From the NCBI RefSeq assembly GCF_015351595.1, contig NZ_JADKPT010000003.1, forward strand, positions 186,001-250,000: a stretch of DNA of 64,000 nucleotides, read 5' to 3'. Below the pieces are notes generated by a model, which had not been told where the DNA came from, did not search any database, and saw only the letters and a program-made list of their open reading frames with translations. How positions within the stretch are numbered: the stretch's first letter is position 1; each line of letters starts with the position of its first letter. This document shows positions 17,670-25,780 of the stretch, piece after piece. Source of the stretch: Flavobacterium sp. LC2016-12 (GTDB taxonomy: Bacteria > Bacteroidota > Bacteroidia > Flavobacteriales > Flavobacteriaceae). The position numbers were made by a program, and so were the translations under genes.

Positions 17670-18088
17670 GATGTTTAGTAAAGTGATTGATTATGTTTTC
17701 CTTAAATCTTGTCGATTTTTATTTTACAACTTGTAATCTGAGTTGGTATTAAAAAAAAGGCAGATTTCTTTAAAATAAAAACAATCATTATTTAACGCTA
17801 AATCTAAACAAATTTGATTTTTGGCAAAACTATTTTAGACGGACGACATGTAAACGAAGATAAACATCAAAAAAAATCACAAAAAACACTTTTATTATGA
17901 ATTTCAGTTTTGATAAACTTTGTTACATACTGTTGTCGCATCATGCCCTTTTTTGGCTTGATGACGTTTTATTTAATAATTTTAGAGAGGGAAGTTATTT
18001 CTGGTGCTTATTGGTATTCCTTTTTTATAAAAAGGCCAGATTTTTCAAATCGTATACCTTTATGTTATTGAATATTTTGATTTTATGA
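17670..18088 (+). pseudogene. Decayed partial copy of the LytS-type kinase gene and its upstream region
   Basis: DNA from about 17717 to 18088 matches 44286 to 44660, which covers the 180 bp upstream of the kinase gene at 44467 and its first 63 codons or so. The stretch before the start codon is almost unchanged: both copies share 'TATTTTAGACGGACGACAT' and the A-rich run up to ATGAATTTCAG. The coding part has diverged, with small insertions or deletions, and stops after 63 codons ('MNFSFDKLCYILLSHH' against 'MNFSSDKLYRIPLRYH' in the parent). No histidine-kinase catalytic part remains. The left limit is unclear; a TTTAGTAAAG at 17674 may be the eroded counterpart of the palindrome at 44223. 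Confidence 0.8.
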
Positions 18089-18107
18089 AAAAATAAAATC
18101 AAAATAT
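18072..18107 (-). terminator. AT-only hairpin beyond the fucose dehydrogenase gene
   Basis: The arms ATATTTTGATTTTAT and ATAAAATCAAAATAT pair over 15 bp with a 6-base loop. It lies 26 bp past the stop of the leftward SDR gene, as a terminator should, but the stem has very little G+C. Confidence 0.5.
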
Positions 18108-18133
18108 CCTTTTAAACAACATACAATTGTAGA

Positions 18134-18913
18134 TTACAACGAACGATCTAGATGTGTGTAACCACCATCCACATAAATCAACTGACCTGTAGTATGGCTT
18201 GATTTATCAGACAATAGGAATGCGGCCATATTGGCGATTTCTTCAGCCGTTGTCATTCTGTTTTCTAACGGAATTTTAGCTGTGATTTCTTTTAATTTTT
18301 GCTCTGGATTTTCCAAGGTATTTATCCACGTTTCGTATAATGGCGTATAACATTCAGCCACAATAACTGAATTAACACGTATTCCGTATTTCAATAATTC
18401 AACAGCCCATTCGCGGGTTAAAGCATTACGCCCACCGTTTGAAGCTGCGTAAGCTGATGTATTTCCTTGCCCGGTATCAGCAGTTTTCGAACCAATATTT
18501 ACAATTGCCCCTTTTGTTTTTTTCAACTCTGGCAAAGCATGTTGCGCCATCAAATAATAGTGTACCAAATTTTTATGTATCGATGCGACAAATTTTTCAT
18601 AATCTCCACTTTCTAAACCTATACCATCATTTACACCCGCATTATTGATTAATCCATCAATACGACCGCAGAGCGCCACTACCTGATCGACAGCACTTTT
18701 GCAAGCTTCCGGATTTGTCAACTCTGCTACAACAGACAATGCTTTTCCTCCCTCAGCTTCGATTTCCTTAACAGCGATTTGATTATCTGCCTCAGCTCTT
18801 CCTACTATTACGGGAATAGCGCCTTCAGCGGCCAAAACTTTACAGATACCCAATCCTATACCTTTGGCGCCACCTGTTACAATAATTATTTTGTCAGTAA
18901 GATTAAGATTCAT
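18134..18913 (-). CDS. SDR-family probable L-fucose dehydrogenase
   Basis: The 259-residue cytoplasmic short-chain dehydrogenase has a Rossmann motif 'TGGAKGIGLG', 'NNAGVN', and the closing 'TTGQLIYVDGGYTHLDR'. Its neighbours are a fuconolactonase and a RhaM-type mutarotase, which identify the substrate as L-fucose: oxidation to L-fucono-1,5-lactone with NAD(P)+. The stretch 'VIVAECYTPLYETWI' is typical of fucose dehydrogenases as I know them. One oddity is visible: the catalytic YxxxK motif reads Tyr155-Ala-Ala-Ser-Asn159, so the usual Lys is Asn, while Tyr is kept. It ends an operon of GH29, mutarotase, lactonase and this gene, with a 24-bp gap to the lactonase. Another sugar dehydrogenase role is possible but less likely. 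Confidence 0.8.
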   Translation of the reverse strand: MNLNLTDKIIIVTGGAKGIGLGICKVLAAEGAIPVIVGRAEADNQIAVKEIEAEGGKALSVVAELTNPEACKSAVDQVVALCGRIDGLINNAGVNDGIGLESGDYEKFVASIHKNLVHYYLMAQHALPELKKTKGAIVNIGSKTADTGQGNTSAYAASNGGRNALTREWAVELLKYGIRVNSVIVAECYTPLYETWINTLENPEQKLKEITAKIPLENRMTTAEEIANMAAFLLSDKSSHTTGQLIYVDGGYTHLDRSL

Positions 18914-18937
18914 TTGTTTATTATTTTGGTTGAATAG

Positions 18938-19792
18938 TTAGTAATTTTCAATAAGTAAAACTTCTTCCAATTGATAAAATTGTATAGCATTTTTGCTCCA
19001 GAATTTACCCTGATCTGCTTTCGAAAATTTCGAAAAATAGTGTTCTGTAATAGCACATGATTCTGAATACGAAGCAGCAAGCAAGCAAACCGGCCAGTCA
19101 CTACCAAACATCAGGCGATCAATTCCAAAAACTTCTGTAATCACATCTAGGCAATAGAAAAAGTCTGTTTCATTCCAATTGTTCCAGTCTGCTTCGGTTA
19201 CTAAACCTGAGACCTTACACATTACGTTTGGAAATTTTGCAATTGCTCTAATGCCTTTTTCCCATTCCGTAAATTCTTTATTTTTAAAATCCGGCTTTGC
19301 CAAATGATCAATAACGAATTTTTGCTTTGGAAATTTTGCAACCAATTTGGCCGCATTTTCCAAATGTTTTGGGAAAATCAAAATGTCATATGTGAAATTG
19401 TATTTTGCCAATTTCGAAATTCCATTCTGAAAGCTTTCCAGCAGCATAAAATTAATATCCGATTCTGCCTGAATGATATGTCTGAAGCCTTTTAGTTTTT
19501 CGTATTTACTGTATTCGTTCAAACGCGCTTCAATATTTTCTGCACGCAAATCAACCCAGCCAACAACGCCTTTTATAAACTCGTTTTCTTTTGATAAATC
19601 TAAAAGAAAACGAGTTTCCTCTTCACTCTGATCAGCCTGTATCGCCACACACCCTGCAAACTGATTTTCAAACAATAAAGGTTTTAAATCAGCAGGTAAA
19701 AAATCCCGTCTGATAACTTCCATTTCTTCATTGATCCAGGCATCTTTTACAGGATTATATTTCCAAAAATGTTGGTGGCTATCTATTTTCAT
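18938..19792 (-). CDS. Amidohydrolase-family probable L-fucono-1,5-lactonase
   Basis: The 284-residue cytoplasmic protein opens with 'MKIDSHQHFWKY', the first metal-binding motif of the amidohydrolase superfamily (COG3618 type). It has 'GFRHIIQ', 'VIDHLAKP' and the final Asp in 'LMFGSDWPV'. Members next to fucose dehydrogenases hydrolyse L-fuconolactone to L-fuconate. It overlaps the mutarotase gene upstream by 14 bp, which implies translational coupling, and precedes the dehydrogenase by 24 bp. The later steps (fuconate dehydratase and beyond) are not in the window. Confidence 0.85.
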   Translation of the reverse strand: MKIDSHQHFWKYNPVKDAWINEEMEVIRRDFLPADLKPLLFENQFAGCVAIQADQSEEETRFLLDLSKENEFIKGVVGWVDLRAENIEARLNEYSKYEKLKGFRHIIQAESDINFMLLESFQNGISKLAKYNFTYDILIFPKHLENAAKLVAKFPKQKFVIDHLAKPDFKNKEFTEWEKGIRAIAKFPNVMCKVSGLVTEADWNNWNETDFFYCLDVITEVFGIDRLMFGSDWPVCLLAASYSESCAITEHYFSKFSKADQGKFWSKNAIQFYQLEEVLLIENY

Positions 19793-20126
19793 GCAAGTCG
19801 AATATTTTTTCCATCATCGTCCACTTTTCACCTTCTTTTGCTCCCGGTATTGCTTTTTGATATTTCCACATCAATTCTTCCCATTTTTGCACCACAGCAT
19901 TATTGGCATCCATCTCCCCTTTTCTTTCAAAAGTAAAAGTTTCATTGGCCTCAATAATCATGAACAATCTGTTGCCAACGCAATAAATATCAAGATTTTC
20001 AATACCTGCACTAACAATACTTTCTGTGATTTCAGGCCAGATTTTTTCATGATACTTTTTATACTCCGCGATTAAAACGGGATCCTCATTTAAATCTAAT
20101 GCGAGACAATGTTTTTGAGTAACCAT
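19779..20126 (-). CDS. RhaM/FucM-type sugar mutarotase, probably for L-fucose
   Basis: The 115-residue protein belongs to the L-rhamnose mutarotase family (PF05336): early His in 'KYHEKIWPEI', central 'IENLDIYCVGNRLFMIIE', and a C-terminal 'WEELMWKYQKAIPGA'. These enzymes interconvert alpha and beta anomers. Since the genes behind it act on L-fucose, and retaining fucosidases release one anomer while the dehydrogenase uses another, L-fucose is the likely substrate. It overlaps the lactonase gene by 14 bp and lies 83 bp after the GH29 gene. Confidence 0.82.
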   Translation of the reverse strand: MVTQKHCLALDLNEDPVLIAEYKKYHEKIWPEITESIVSAGIENLDIYCVGNRLFMIIEANETFTFERKGEMDANNAVVQKWEELMWKYQKAIPGAKEGEKWTMMEKIFDLHENR

Positions 20127-20209
20127 ATTATTTTATTTAAAACTGAAGGTTAAAAACCTAAAATTAGACATTATCATTTACAAAATCATTCAAGATAAAG
20201 ATCAAATTA

Positions 20210-21634
20210 TTAACTGGCCACTTTAATAACCACTCCAGCTTTTTTTGACAGCTCTGCTCTTAAAGATTTTGGTATTGTGACAGCAATTCCTTCAGCAACA
20301 TTTTTATAGCTTAGTTTTGTTTTACTATCTAAAAGCATAACATTTAGTTTTCCTTTTAAATTGTTTTTAATAACGATTTCAGCGGGTATTTCTTTTTCAT
20401 TTACTTTTGGAAGATAAATTCCGAAAACCGTTTTTTCACCTTTTGAAGTATAATACAAATTACCTTCAGAATAAGGAGCAATTGGTTTGGTAGCGTAAAT
20501 TGCTTCTCCATTAACATCAAGCCATTTACCTACCTCGGCTAAAGCCTGCTCAATTTTTGGTTCAAAATTACCTTTACCATCAGGACCAACGCCAAGCAAT
20601 AAATTTCCACCTTTAGAAACTATTCCGGTTAATAGCTGAATTACTTCTGTTCCTGATTTGTACTTATCATTTGGTACCCATCCCCAATCATTTCCTAGTG
20701 TCACACAGCTTTCCCATGGCACCGGAATTGGTTTTTCCAACACTTTTCGTTCAGGAGTAAGATAATCTTCGTATTCGCCCGGAACCCAACGATCTACGAC
20801 TATAAGGCCCGGCTGTTTTTTACGAGCCATTTCTGCAATTTGTTTCATATTAATATCCAGATTCTGGCGTCCTTTTTTTTCTGAAGGACGAACCCATCCT
20901 CCATCAAGCCATAAAACATCTACTTTCCCATAATTAGTAGTCAATTCATCTAACTGGTTTTGGGTGTATTTCACGAAATTTTGCCATCTTTCAGGATACG
21001 TTTTAATATCATAGTTAGGATTTCTGTCTTTCGGCGGATAGTATTTCCACCAAAAATCCTGCGAAGTCCAGTCTGGTTTTGAAAAGTAGATTCCAACTGA
21101 TAATCCTTCTTTTCTTGAAGCATCCAAAACATTTTTCAATACATCCGGTTTTGGGTTTTTAGCACTTGGCAAATTCGGATTTGTAATTTTGAAATCTGTA
21201 AATTTCGAATCATACATACAGAATCCATCATGATGTTTTGAAGTAAAAATCAAATATTTTACTCCGGCATTTTTGAACATTTTCGCCCATTTTTCCGAAT
21301 CAAGTTGTGTTGGATTTAAACTAAATCTTGCACCGCGATAATCGGAAGCAAAAGAATCATAATCATCATAGCCGTTGCGTGTTACCCAATCTTCAGGTGC
21401 TAATCCCCACGATTCACAGATCCCTAATTGACTGTATAATCCCATATGAATCAAGACACCAAATTTATAATCCTGCCACTTAGCCAGATTGTCTTTTACC
21501 GCCTGATCTTTTGGACCAATATAAGTGTCACCAGGTATTTTTTCATTTTCCGCCATAACATCGCCCTGCGCGTGAGATAAAGCTCCTATCGCAAAACAGC
21601 AAGCTGTGAAAACTAATTTTATTCTGCTTCTCAT
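20210..21634 (-). CDS. GH29 alpha-L-fucosidase (paralogue of the gene at 26821)
   Basis: This 474-residue fucosidase has a signal peptide ending at 'ALSHAQG'. The core runs from 'DYKFGVLIHMGLYSQLG' through 'FTSKHHDGFCMYDS' to the nucleophile Asp near 243 in 'VLWLDGGWVRP'. It is strikingly similar along its whole length to the fucosidase at 26821 and is its paralogue, with a shorter loop after 'WVRP'. It heads a leftward operon with the fucose mutarotase, lactonase and dehydrogenase, so release and oxidation of fucose are under one promoter. A perfect TAAAACGTTTTA palindrome lies 86 bp upstream of its start. Confidence 0.9.
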   Translation of the reverse strand: MRSRIKLVFTACCFAIGALSHAQGDVMAENEKIPGDTYIGPKDQAVKDNLAKWQDYKFGVLIHMGLYSQLGICESWGLAPEDWVTRNGYDDYDSFASDYRGARFSLNPTQLDSEKWAKMFKNAGVKYLIFTSKHHDGFCMYDSKFTDFKITNPNLPSAKNPKPDVLKNVLDASRKEGLSVGIYFSKPDWTSQDFWWKYYPPKDRNPNYDIKTYPERWQNFVKYTQNQLDELTTNYGKVDVLWLDGGWVRPSEKKGRQNLDINMKQIAEMARKKQPGLIVVDRWVPGEYEDYLTPERKVLEKPIPVPWESCVTLGNDWGWVPNDKYKSGTEVIQLLTGIVSKGGNLLLGVGPDGKGNFEPKIEQALAEVGKWLDVNGEAIYATKPIAPYSEGNLYYTSKGEKTVFGIYLPKVNEKEIPAEIVIKNNLKGKLNVMLLDSKTKLSYKNVAEGIAVTIPKSLRAELSKKAGVVIKVAS

Positions 21635-22051
21635 ATTATATATTTTTATTTTCTATAAAAGATTATCTCTTAAAAAGTGAGCTAAAAACGGATTGGTCTA
21701 AAAAAATAACTCTATCTACTAAAACGTTTTAAGTTTTCGAACACAGCATTGTGATACAATCTAAAGAAAATAAAATTATTGCATTATTAAGTTTAATTTT
21801 AGCTCAAAATTATCATTAATTAAGCATTTATTATCTTTATAATTAATTCCCTAAAAAAGCCCAAAAAAGCTTCGCATTCCAGGAATAAATTTATTGATTG
21901 AAAAAAAATATTTCACTTATGGAATAAAAACGCAAAAAGCACCTCTGTAGCTTGCACTAAAATAAACCCGATTTATTAAATTAAAAGTTGTACTTATTAT
22001 TCTGTGTAAAAACAAGACAGAAATAATCTTATAGATTAATAAAGAAGAAGT
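21635..22051. other. 417-bp gap upstream of the GH29/fucose operon
   Basis: The operator-like palindrome at 21717-21733 is the only clear signal. The remainder, up to the stop of the AraC gene, is AT-rich with short A and T runs; no gene, terminator stem or repeat was recognised. Confidence 0.55.
21717..21733 (-). promoter_or_regulatory. Candidate operator, locus palindrome upstream of the GH29/fucose operon
   Basis: The core TAAAACGTTTTA (21720-21731) is a perfect palindrome. On the minus strand it reads TTAAAACGTTTTAGTAG, the same pattern as TTAAATCGATTTAGTAA before the PNGase gene, with A/T swapped symmetrically beside the central CG. Confidence 0.55.
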
Positions 22052-22927
22052 TTAAAAAGCCTGAACCAGAGCATTTCTTCTATATTCCTTTGGAGTTGTT
22101 CCAATTAATTTCTTGAAGAGCTTATTGAAGTTTGAAGCTGTTTTGTAACCACATTCGTAGGCAATTTCAGAAATTCCCAAATCGGTTTCAATCAAATATT
22201 TACAAGCATTTGAAACTCTGATTTCGTTTAGGTATTCTACAAATGCTTTTTTGGTTTTAGATTTAAACATTCTGCAAAATGATGTAGGTGTCAGATTGGC
22301 AATTTTAGAAATTTCATCCAATGATATTTCTTCCTTATAATTTGTTTTTACATACTGAAAAACAGCTGCAAGCCGATCATTTTTATTTTCATCACTAACA
22401 GAAACATAAGAATCGTCATTAATATATCTGAGATCTTTACTTTTTGATAAAAGAAACAAAATTTCAATAAGTCCCATGACAACTTCAAAACCTTTCTTTT
22501 TTAGTAATTTTTCCATCTTTTTAGCAATGACTGCATTCGTTTGTCCCGTAATCGAAACTCCCTTTACACCCTGCGAGAGAAATTTTTTAACCTCCTGAGC
22601 TTCCGGCAACTCGTAAAAAGAGTTTCCAAAAAGATCTCTGCTAAAGTAAATCACCATGGCTTTAGCTTTTAAACTATTTATTCCCTTATAAAAAATTTCA
22701 TCATTAAGCCAAACATGCGGAATATCATCTCCTAGAAAAACCATATCCCCAGATTCGAAAGATTCTACCGAGTTTCCAATAATACGTTTTCCGTGGCTTT
22801 CTAAAATATAAACCAACTCAAATTCCGGGTGTGAATGAAAAGGCGATTGAAAAAAAGATTCCTCACGTGAAAACACAGATAGCGACGTATTAGTATAAGA
22901 AGCGATATTTGTTTTAACAATTTTCAT
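22052..22927 (-). CDS. AraC-family transcriptional regulator with cupin sensor domain
   Basis: The 291-residue protein has an N-terminal cupin ('FHSHPEFELVYI', then 'GDMVFLGDDIPHVW') and a C-terminal pair of helix-turn-helix motifs ('ISLDEISKIANLTPTSFCRMF' region and 'GISEIAYECGYKTASNFNKLFK'). This is the architecture of sugar-responsive regulators such as RhaS/RhaR. It stands between the fucosidase/fucose operon and the divergent esterase-asparaginase-GH29 operon. Its upstream gap has an imperfect palindrome (ACTAAATTATTTTAG, 22983-22997). L-fucose or another released sugar as ligand is inference from position only. Confidence 0.85.
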   Translation of the reverse strand: MKIVKTNIASYTNTSLSVFSREESFFQSPFHSHPEFELVYILESHGKRIIGNSVESFESGDMVFLGDDIPHVWLNDEIFYKGINSLKAKAMVIYFSRDLFGNSFYELPEAQEVKKFLSQGVKGVSITGQTNAVIAKKMEKLLKKKGFEVVMGLIEILFLLSKSKDLRYINDDSYVSVSDENKNDRLAAVFQYVKTNYKEEISLDEISKIANLTPTSFCRMFKSKTKKAFVEYLNEIRVSNACKYLIETDLGISEIAYECGYKTASNFNKLFKKLIGTTPKEYRRNALVQAF

Positions 22928-23130
22928 TTTTTAGAATAACAATGATAATTAATAACTAAATAAGGATAAAATTGGAGTATTTACTAAATTATTTTAGATA
23001 TAATTTTATATTCCCTAAAAAACAAAAATAGCAAAAAATCTTTACGGCAGTCCTAAATCTGCTTAACAAATTTAAAAAAACGTAAAATTATCGGAAATAA
23101 ATTGTTAAATCATCAGTTTTGCCGTTTTTT

Positions 23131-23149
23131 TATTAAATCGATTTAGTAA
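23131..23149 (+). promoter_or_regulatory. Candidate operator, exact repeat of the PNGase upstream 19-mer
   Basis: TATTAAATCGATTTAGTAA is identical to 3018-3036, although the two genes downstream are unrelated. It ends 45 bp before the start of the esterase gene, close to the spacing seen at the PNGase gene. Confidence 0.65.
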
Positions 23150-23194
23150 AAGTCTGAAAAGTTGGAATAAATTAGAAAAAATAAACCCCGAAAA

Positions 23195-25651
23195 ATGAAA
23201 AAAAGACTCTTAATTTTCTCTCTTATGTTGTGCATAAATTCGATTGCACAGACAAAAACAACCGGAAATGTAGTTGAATATTTTGGTAAAGAAAAAATTA
23301 TTACCACTGCCGAAGGAAATGTCTTGTATCATTTCATAAATGGCTATACCCTTCAAACCGAAAGCAGAACAGGTACACTTTTCAACGGACAAGATCCGAT
23401 AGCCTGGCAATATGCGGTAGGGAAATTTGTGAATCCTAATAAAGAAAAAGGAGACTGGCAGGAAATCCATGTTGATTCTGCTAAGGTTTTCAGTGGAAAG
23501 CCAATGCGCTCCGCTTTTCTTTATACACAATATAATGCTTCAAAAGAACAAATTGTCCTTTTAGAAACTACAGGTGGTACGCGTACCTATATAAATGGTC
23601 TGCCGCACGAAGGCGATCATTATGATTTTGGTTATACTTTGATTCCGTTTAAACTTAAAAAAGGTGTCAACGAGTTTGTTTACACCAAAGGTCGTTTTGG
23701 ACGTGTAAAATCTAAAATCATTGTTCCTTCAAAAAGCATTCAATTTACCAAACGAGACTTGACGCTTCCAGATGTTATTAATGGCGAAAAAGACGACAAA
23801 TGGGCTTCCATTCGTGTAATCAACGCTACTGAAAAAGAATTGAAAAACCTTGTCATCACTGCCACTTTATCAAGCGGAGAAAAAGCCACTTATGCCACGG
23901 ATGCTATCATGCCTATGTTTGTGAGAAAAGTAAAATTTAAAGTTCCTGCAGCAAAAGCTGATTTTACAGGAGAATTAAAAATGGAACTAACGCTCGCTGA
24001 CAAAAACGGAAAAATAATCGACAAAACTGAAATTTCAATCCAACAACGCGCTGCGACTGTGCATCATGAACGCACTTTTGTGAGTAAAGTAGATAACAGC
24101 GTTCAATATTACAGTATCGCTCCGGCTTTGGGAAGCGGACAAAAAGCACTTGTTCTTTCTGTTCACGGCGCTTCTGTTGAAGCCCGAAATCAGGCAAGAG
24201 CTTACAAACAAAAAGACTGGGTTCATATTGTTGCGGCTACCAATCGACGTCCTTTTGGTTTTAACTGGGAAGATTGGGGAAGAATTGATGCTCTCGAAGT
24301 TTTGGCTCAAGCCAAAAAAGTATTCAACACTATTCCCGCTCAAACGTACTTAACCGGTCACTCTATGGGCGGTCATGGTACCTGGTTTTTAGGAACAACC
24401 TATCCCGGTAAATTTGCGGCCATTGCTCCTTGTGCTTCCTATCCTGATATTTCAATGTACGGATCTGACAAAGGAGATGAAATGCATGATATGTTCAAAG
24501 CTTTCGAACCAATCAAACGTTCGGCTAATTCCGGACGCGTTAAAAGCATTGTACAAAATCTGAAACAAGGAGGCGTTTATATGCTGCATGGCGATGCCGA
24601 TTCGACCGTGCCAATTTCGCAAGTACGTGAAATGCGCCAGATTTTAGGTACCTTTCATCCTAACTTTTGTTATTACGAATATCCTGGAGGTGAGCATTGG
24701 TATGGCGATCATTCTGTAGACTGGTTTCCGATTTTTGAATTCTTCAAACGTCAAACGATTCCAGCAAACAAAGAAGTTAAAGAAATTGATTTTCACACTG
24801 CGACTCCGGCTGTTTCTTCAACCGATTACTGGATAAAATTACAACAGCAAATAAAACCTTTCGATTTCTCCAATATCAATGCGAAAATTGATAAACAACA
24901 AATTAACATCAAAACGGTAAATGTTTCTATAATGGAACTTGATCTGGCCTCACTAGATTTAAAAGGAGAAATCACATTAAATATTGATGATCAGCTGGTA
25001 AAAACAACTTCAGATAAAAAAGCAATTCTGAATTTGAAAGACGAAAAATGGGCTTTGATAAACGAAATCAACACAGCCGAAAAGTACGCAGAACGTCAGG
25101 GCGGATTTAAATTTGCCTTTGATAATAACGTCGTTTTTGTCTATGCAACGGGCGGTTCTGAATCAGATCGTGAATGGTATTTAAACAGAGCCCGTTTTGA
25201 CTCAGAGACTTTCTATTATAGAGGAAATGGAAGTATCGACGTGATTTCAGACAAAGAATTTTCATTAGAAAAATACAAAGACAGAAATGTGGTGCTTTAC
25301 GGAAATGCATTAAACAATAGCGCGTGGAAATTACTTTTGCAAAATGCTCCAATTCAGATTGACAATCAACAAATAAAAGTGGGTGAAAAAACCCTAAAAG
25401 GAGATGACTTGGCTGCCTATTTTGTCGTACCAAGAAATGACAGTAAAACTGCAATGGTCGGTGTTGTGGGAGGAACTTCTGAGAAAGGAATGAAAGCAAC
25501 CTGGGCAAACAATTATATTTCCGGAATTACCGGATTTCCAGATGTAATGATATTTAAAGCAGATTTACTTTTGAATGGGTTACCAGCTATGAAAGTAACC
25601 GGTTTCTTTGATAATGACTGGTCAGCCACAACGCTGGCATTTTTTAATTAA
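23195..25651 (+). CDS. Large secreted alpha/beta hydrolase (esterase or peptidase), function unknown
   Basis: The 818-residue protein has a signal peptide ending 'INSIAQT'. About 280 residues of beta-rich sequence follow ('TTGGTRTYINGLPHEGD' looks like a galactose-binding or jelly-roll fold). Then comes an alpha/beta hydrolase domain (about 310-530) with nucleophile Ser390 in 'GHSMGGHGT', a likely acid in 'HGDADSTVP' and His in 'GGEHWYGDH'. About 290 further residues at the C-terminus match nothing I recognise. The hydrolase part resembles prolyl-oligopeptidase-like and phospholipase/carbohydrate esterase families, so it may remove acyl groups from sugars or cut peptides. It leads an operon with the GlcNAc-asparaginase and two GH29 genes and has the exact PNGase operator, so a job on fucosylated glycopeptides is likely. 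Confidence 0.7.
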   Translation: MKKRLLIFSLMLCINSIAQTKTTGNVVEYFGKEKIITTAEGNVLYHFINGYTLQTESRTGTLFNGQDPIAWQYAVGKFVNPNKEKGDWQEIHVDSAKVFSGKPMRSAFLYTQYNASKEQIVLLETTGGTRTYINGLPHEGDHYDFGYTLIPFKLKKGVNEFVYTKGRFGRVKSKIIVPSKSIQFTKRDLTLPDVINGEKDDKWASIRVINATEKELKNLVITATLSSGEKATYATDAIMPMFVRKVKFKVPAAKADFTGELKMELTLADKNGKIIDKTEISIQQRAATVHHERTFVSKVDNSVQYYSIAPALGSGQKALVLSVHGASVEARNQARAYKQKDWVHIVAATNRRPFGFNWEDWGRIDALEVLAQAKKVFNTIPAQTYLTGHSMGGHGTWFLGTTYPGKFAAIAPCASYPDISMYGSDKGDEMHDMFKAFEPIKRSANSGRVKSIVQNLKQGGVYMLHGDADSTVPISQVREMRQILGTFHPNFCYYEYPGGEHWYGDHSVDWFPIFEFFKRQTIPANKEVKEIDFHTATPAVSSTDYWIKLQQQIKPFDFSNINAKIDKQQINIKTVNVSIMELDLASLDLKGEITLNIDDQLVKTTSDKKAILNLKDEKWALINEINTAEKYAERQGGFKFAFDNNVVFVYATGGSESDREWYLNRARFDSETFYYRGNGSIDVISDKEFSLEKYKDRNVVLYGNALNNSAWKLLLQNAPIQIDNQQIKVGEKTLKGDDLAAYFVVPRNDSKTAMVGVVGGTSEKGMKATWANNYISGITGFPDVMIFKADLLLNGLPAMKVTGFFDNDWSATTLAFFN

Positions 25652-25707
25652 AAAATAAAAACTAAAAACTAAAATCTCTGAGTTAAAAATAGTGTCGAAA
25701 TTTATTT

Positions 25708-25725
25708 ACTAATACGATTTAGGAA
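25708..25725 (+). promoter_or_regulatory. Candidate operator, locus palindrome upstream of the asparaginase gene
   Basis: ACTAATACGATTTAGGAA matches TTAAATCGATTTAGTAA with a few changes and keeps the ACGATTTAG half. It ends 55 bp before the asparaginase start, so an internal promoter between the esterase and asparaginase genes is possible. Confidence 0.4.
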
Positions 25726-25780
25726 TTAAATAAAAACACTTATTTTTAACAACCAAAGCAAATAAAAAGACACTAACAAT

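Larger units (their letters stand above)
17643..18133. other. 491-bp gap holding a decayed duplicate and a hairpin
   Basis: This gap holds the promoter region of the leftward GH29 gene, a degenerate copy of the kinase upstream region and 5' end, and a hairpin at the 3' end of the fucose dehydrogenase gene. Nothing else is supported. Confidence 0.7.

Noticed and set aside
17897..18088. 63-codon frame as a real small gene
   Set aside because: It is the truncated, frameshifted start of the kinase gene at 44467 and has no complete domain.
18072..18107. Hairpin as part of a mobile element
   Set aside because: It is short, AT-only, and placed as a terminator of the fucose dehydrogenase gene; no second copy was seen.
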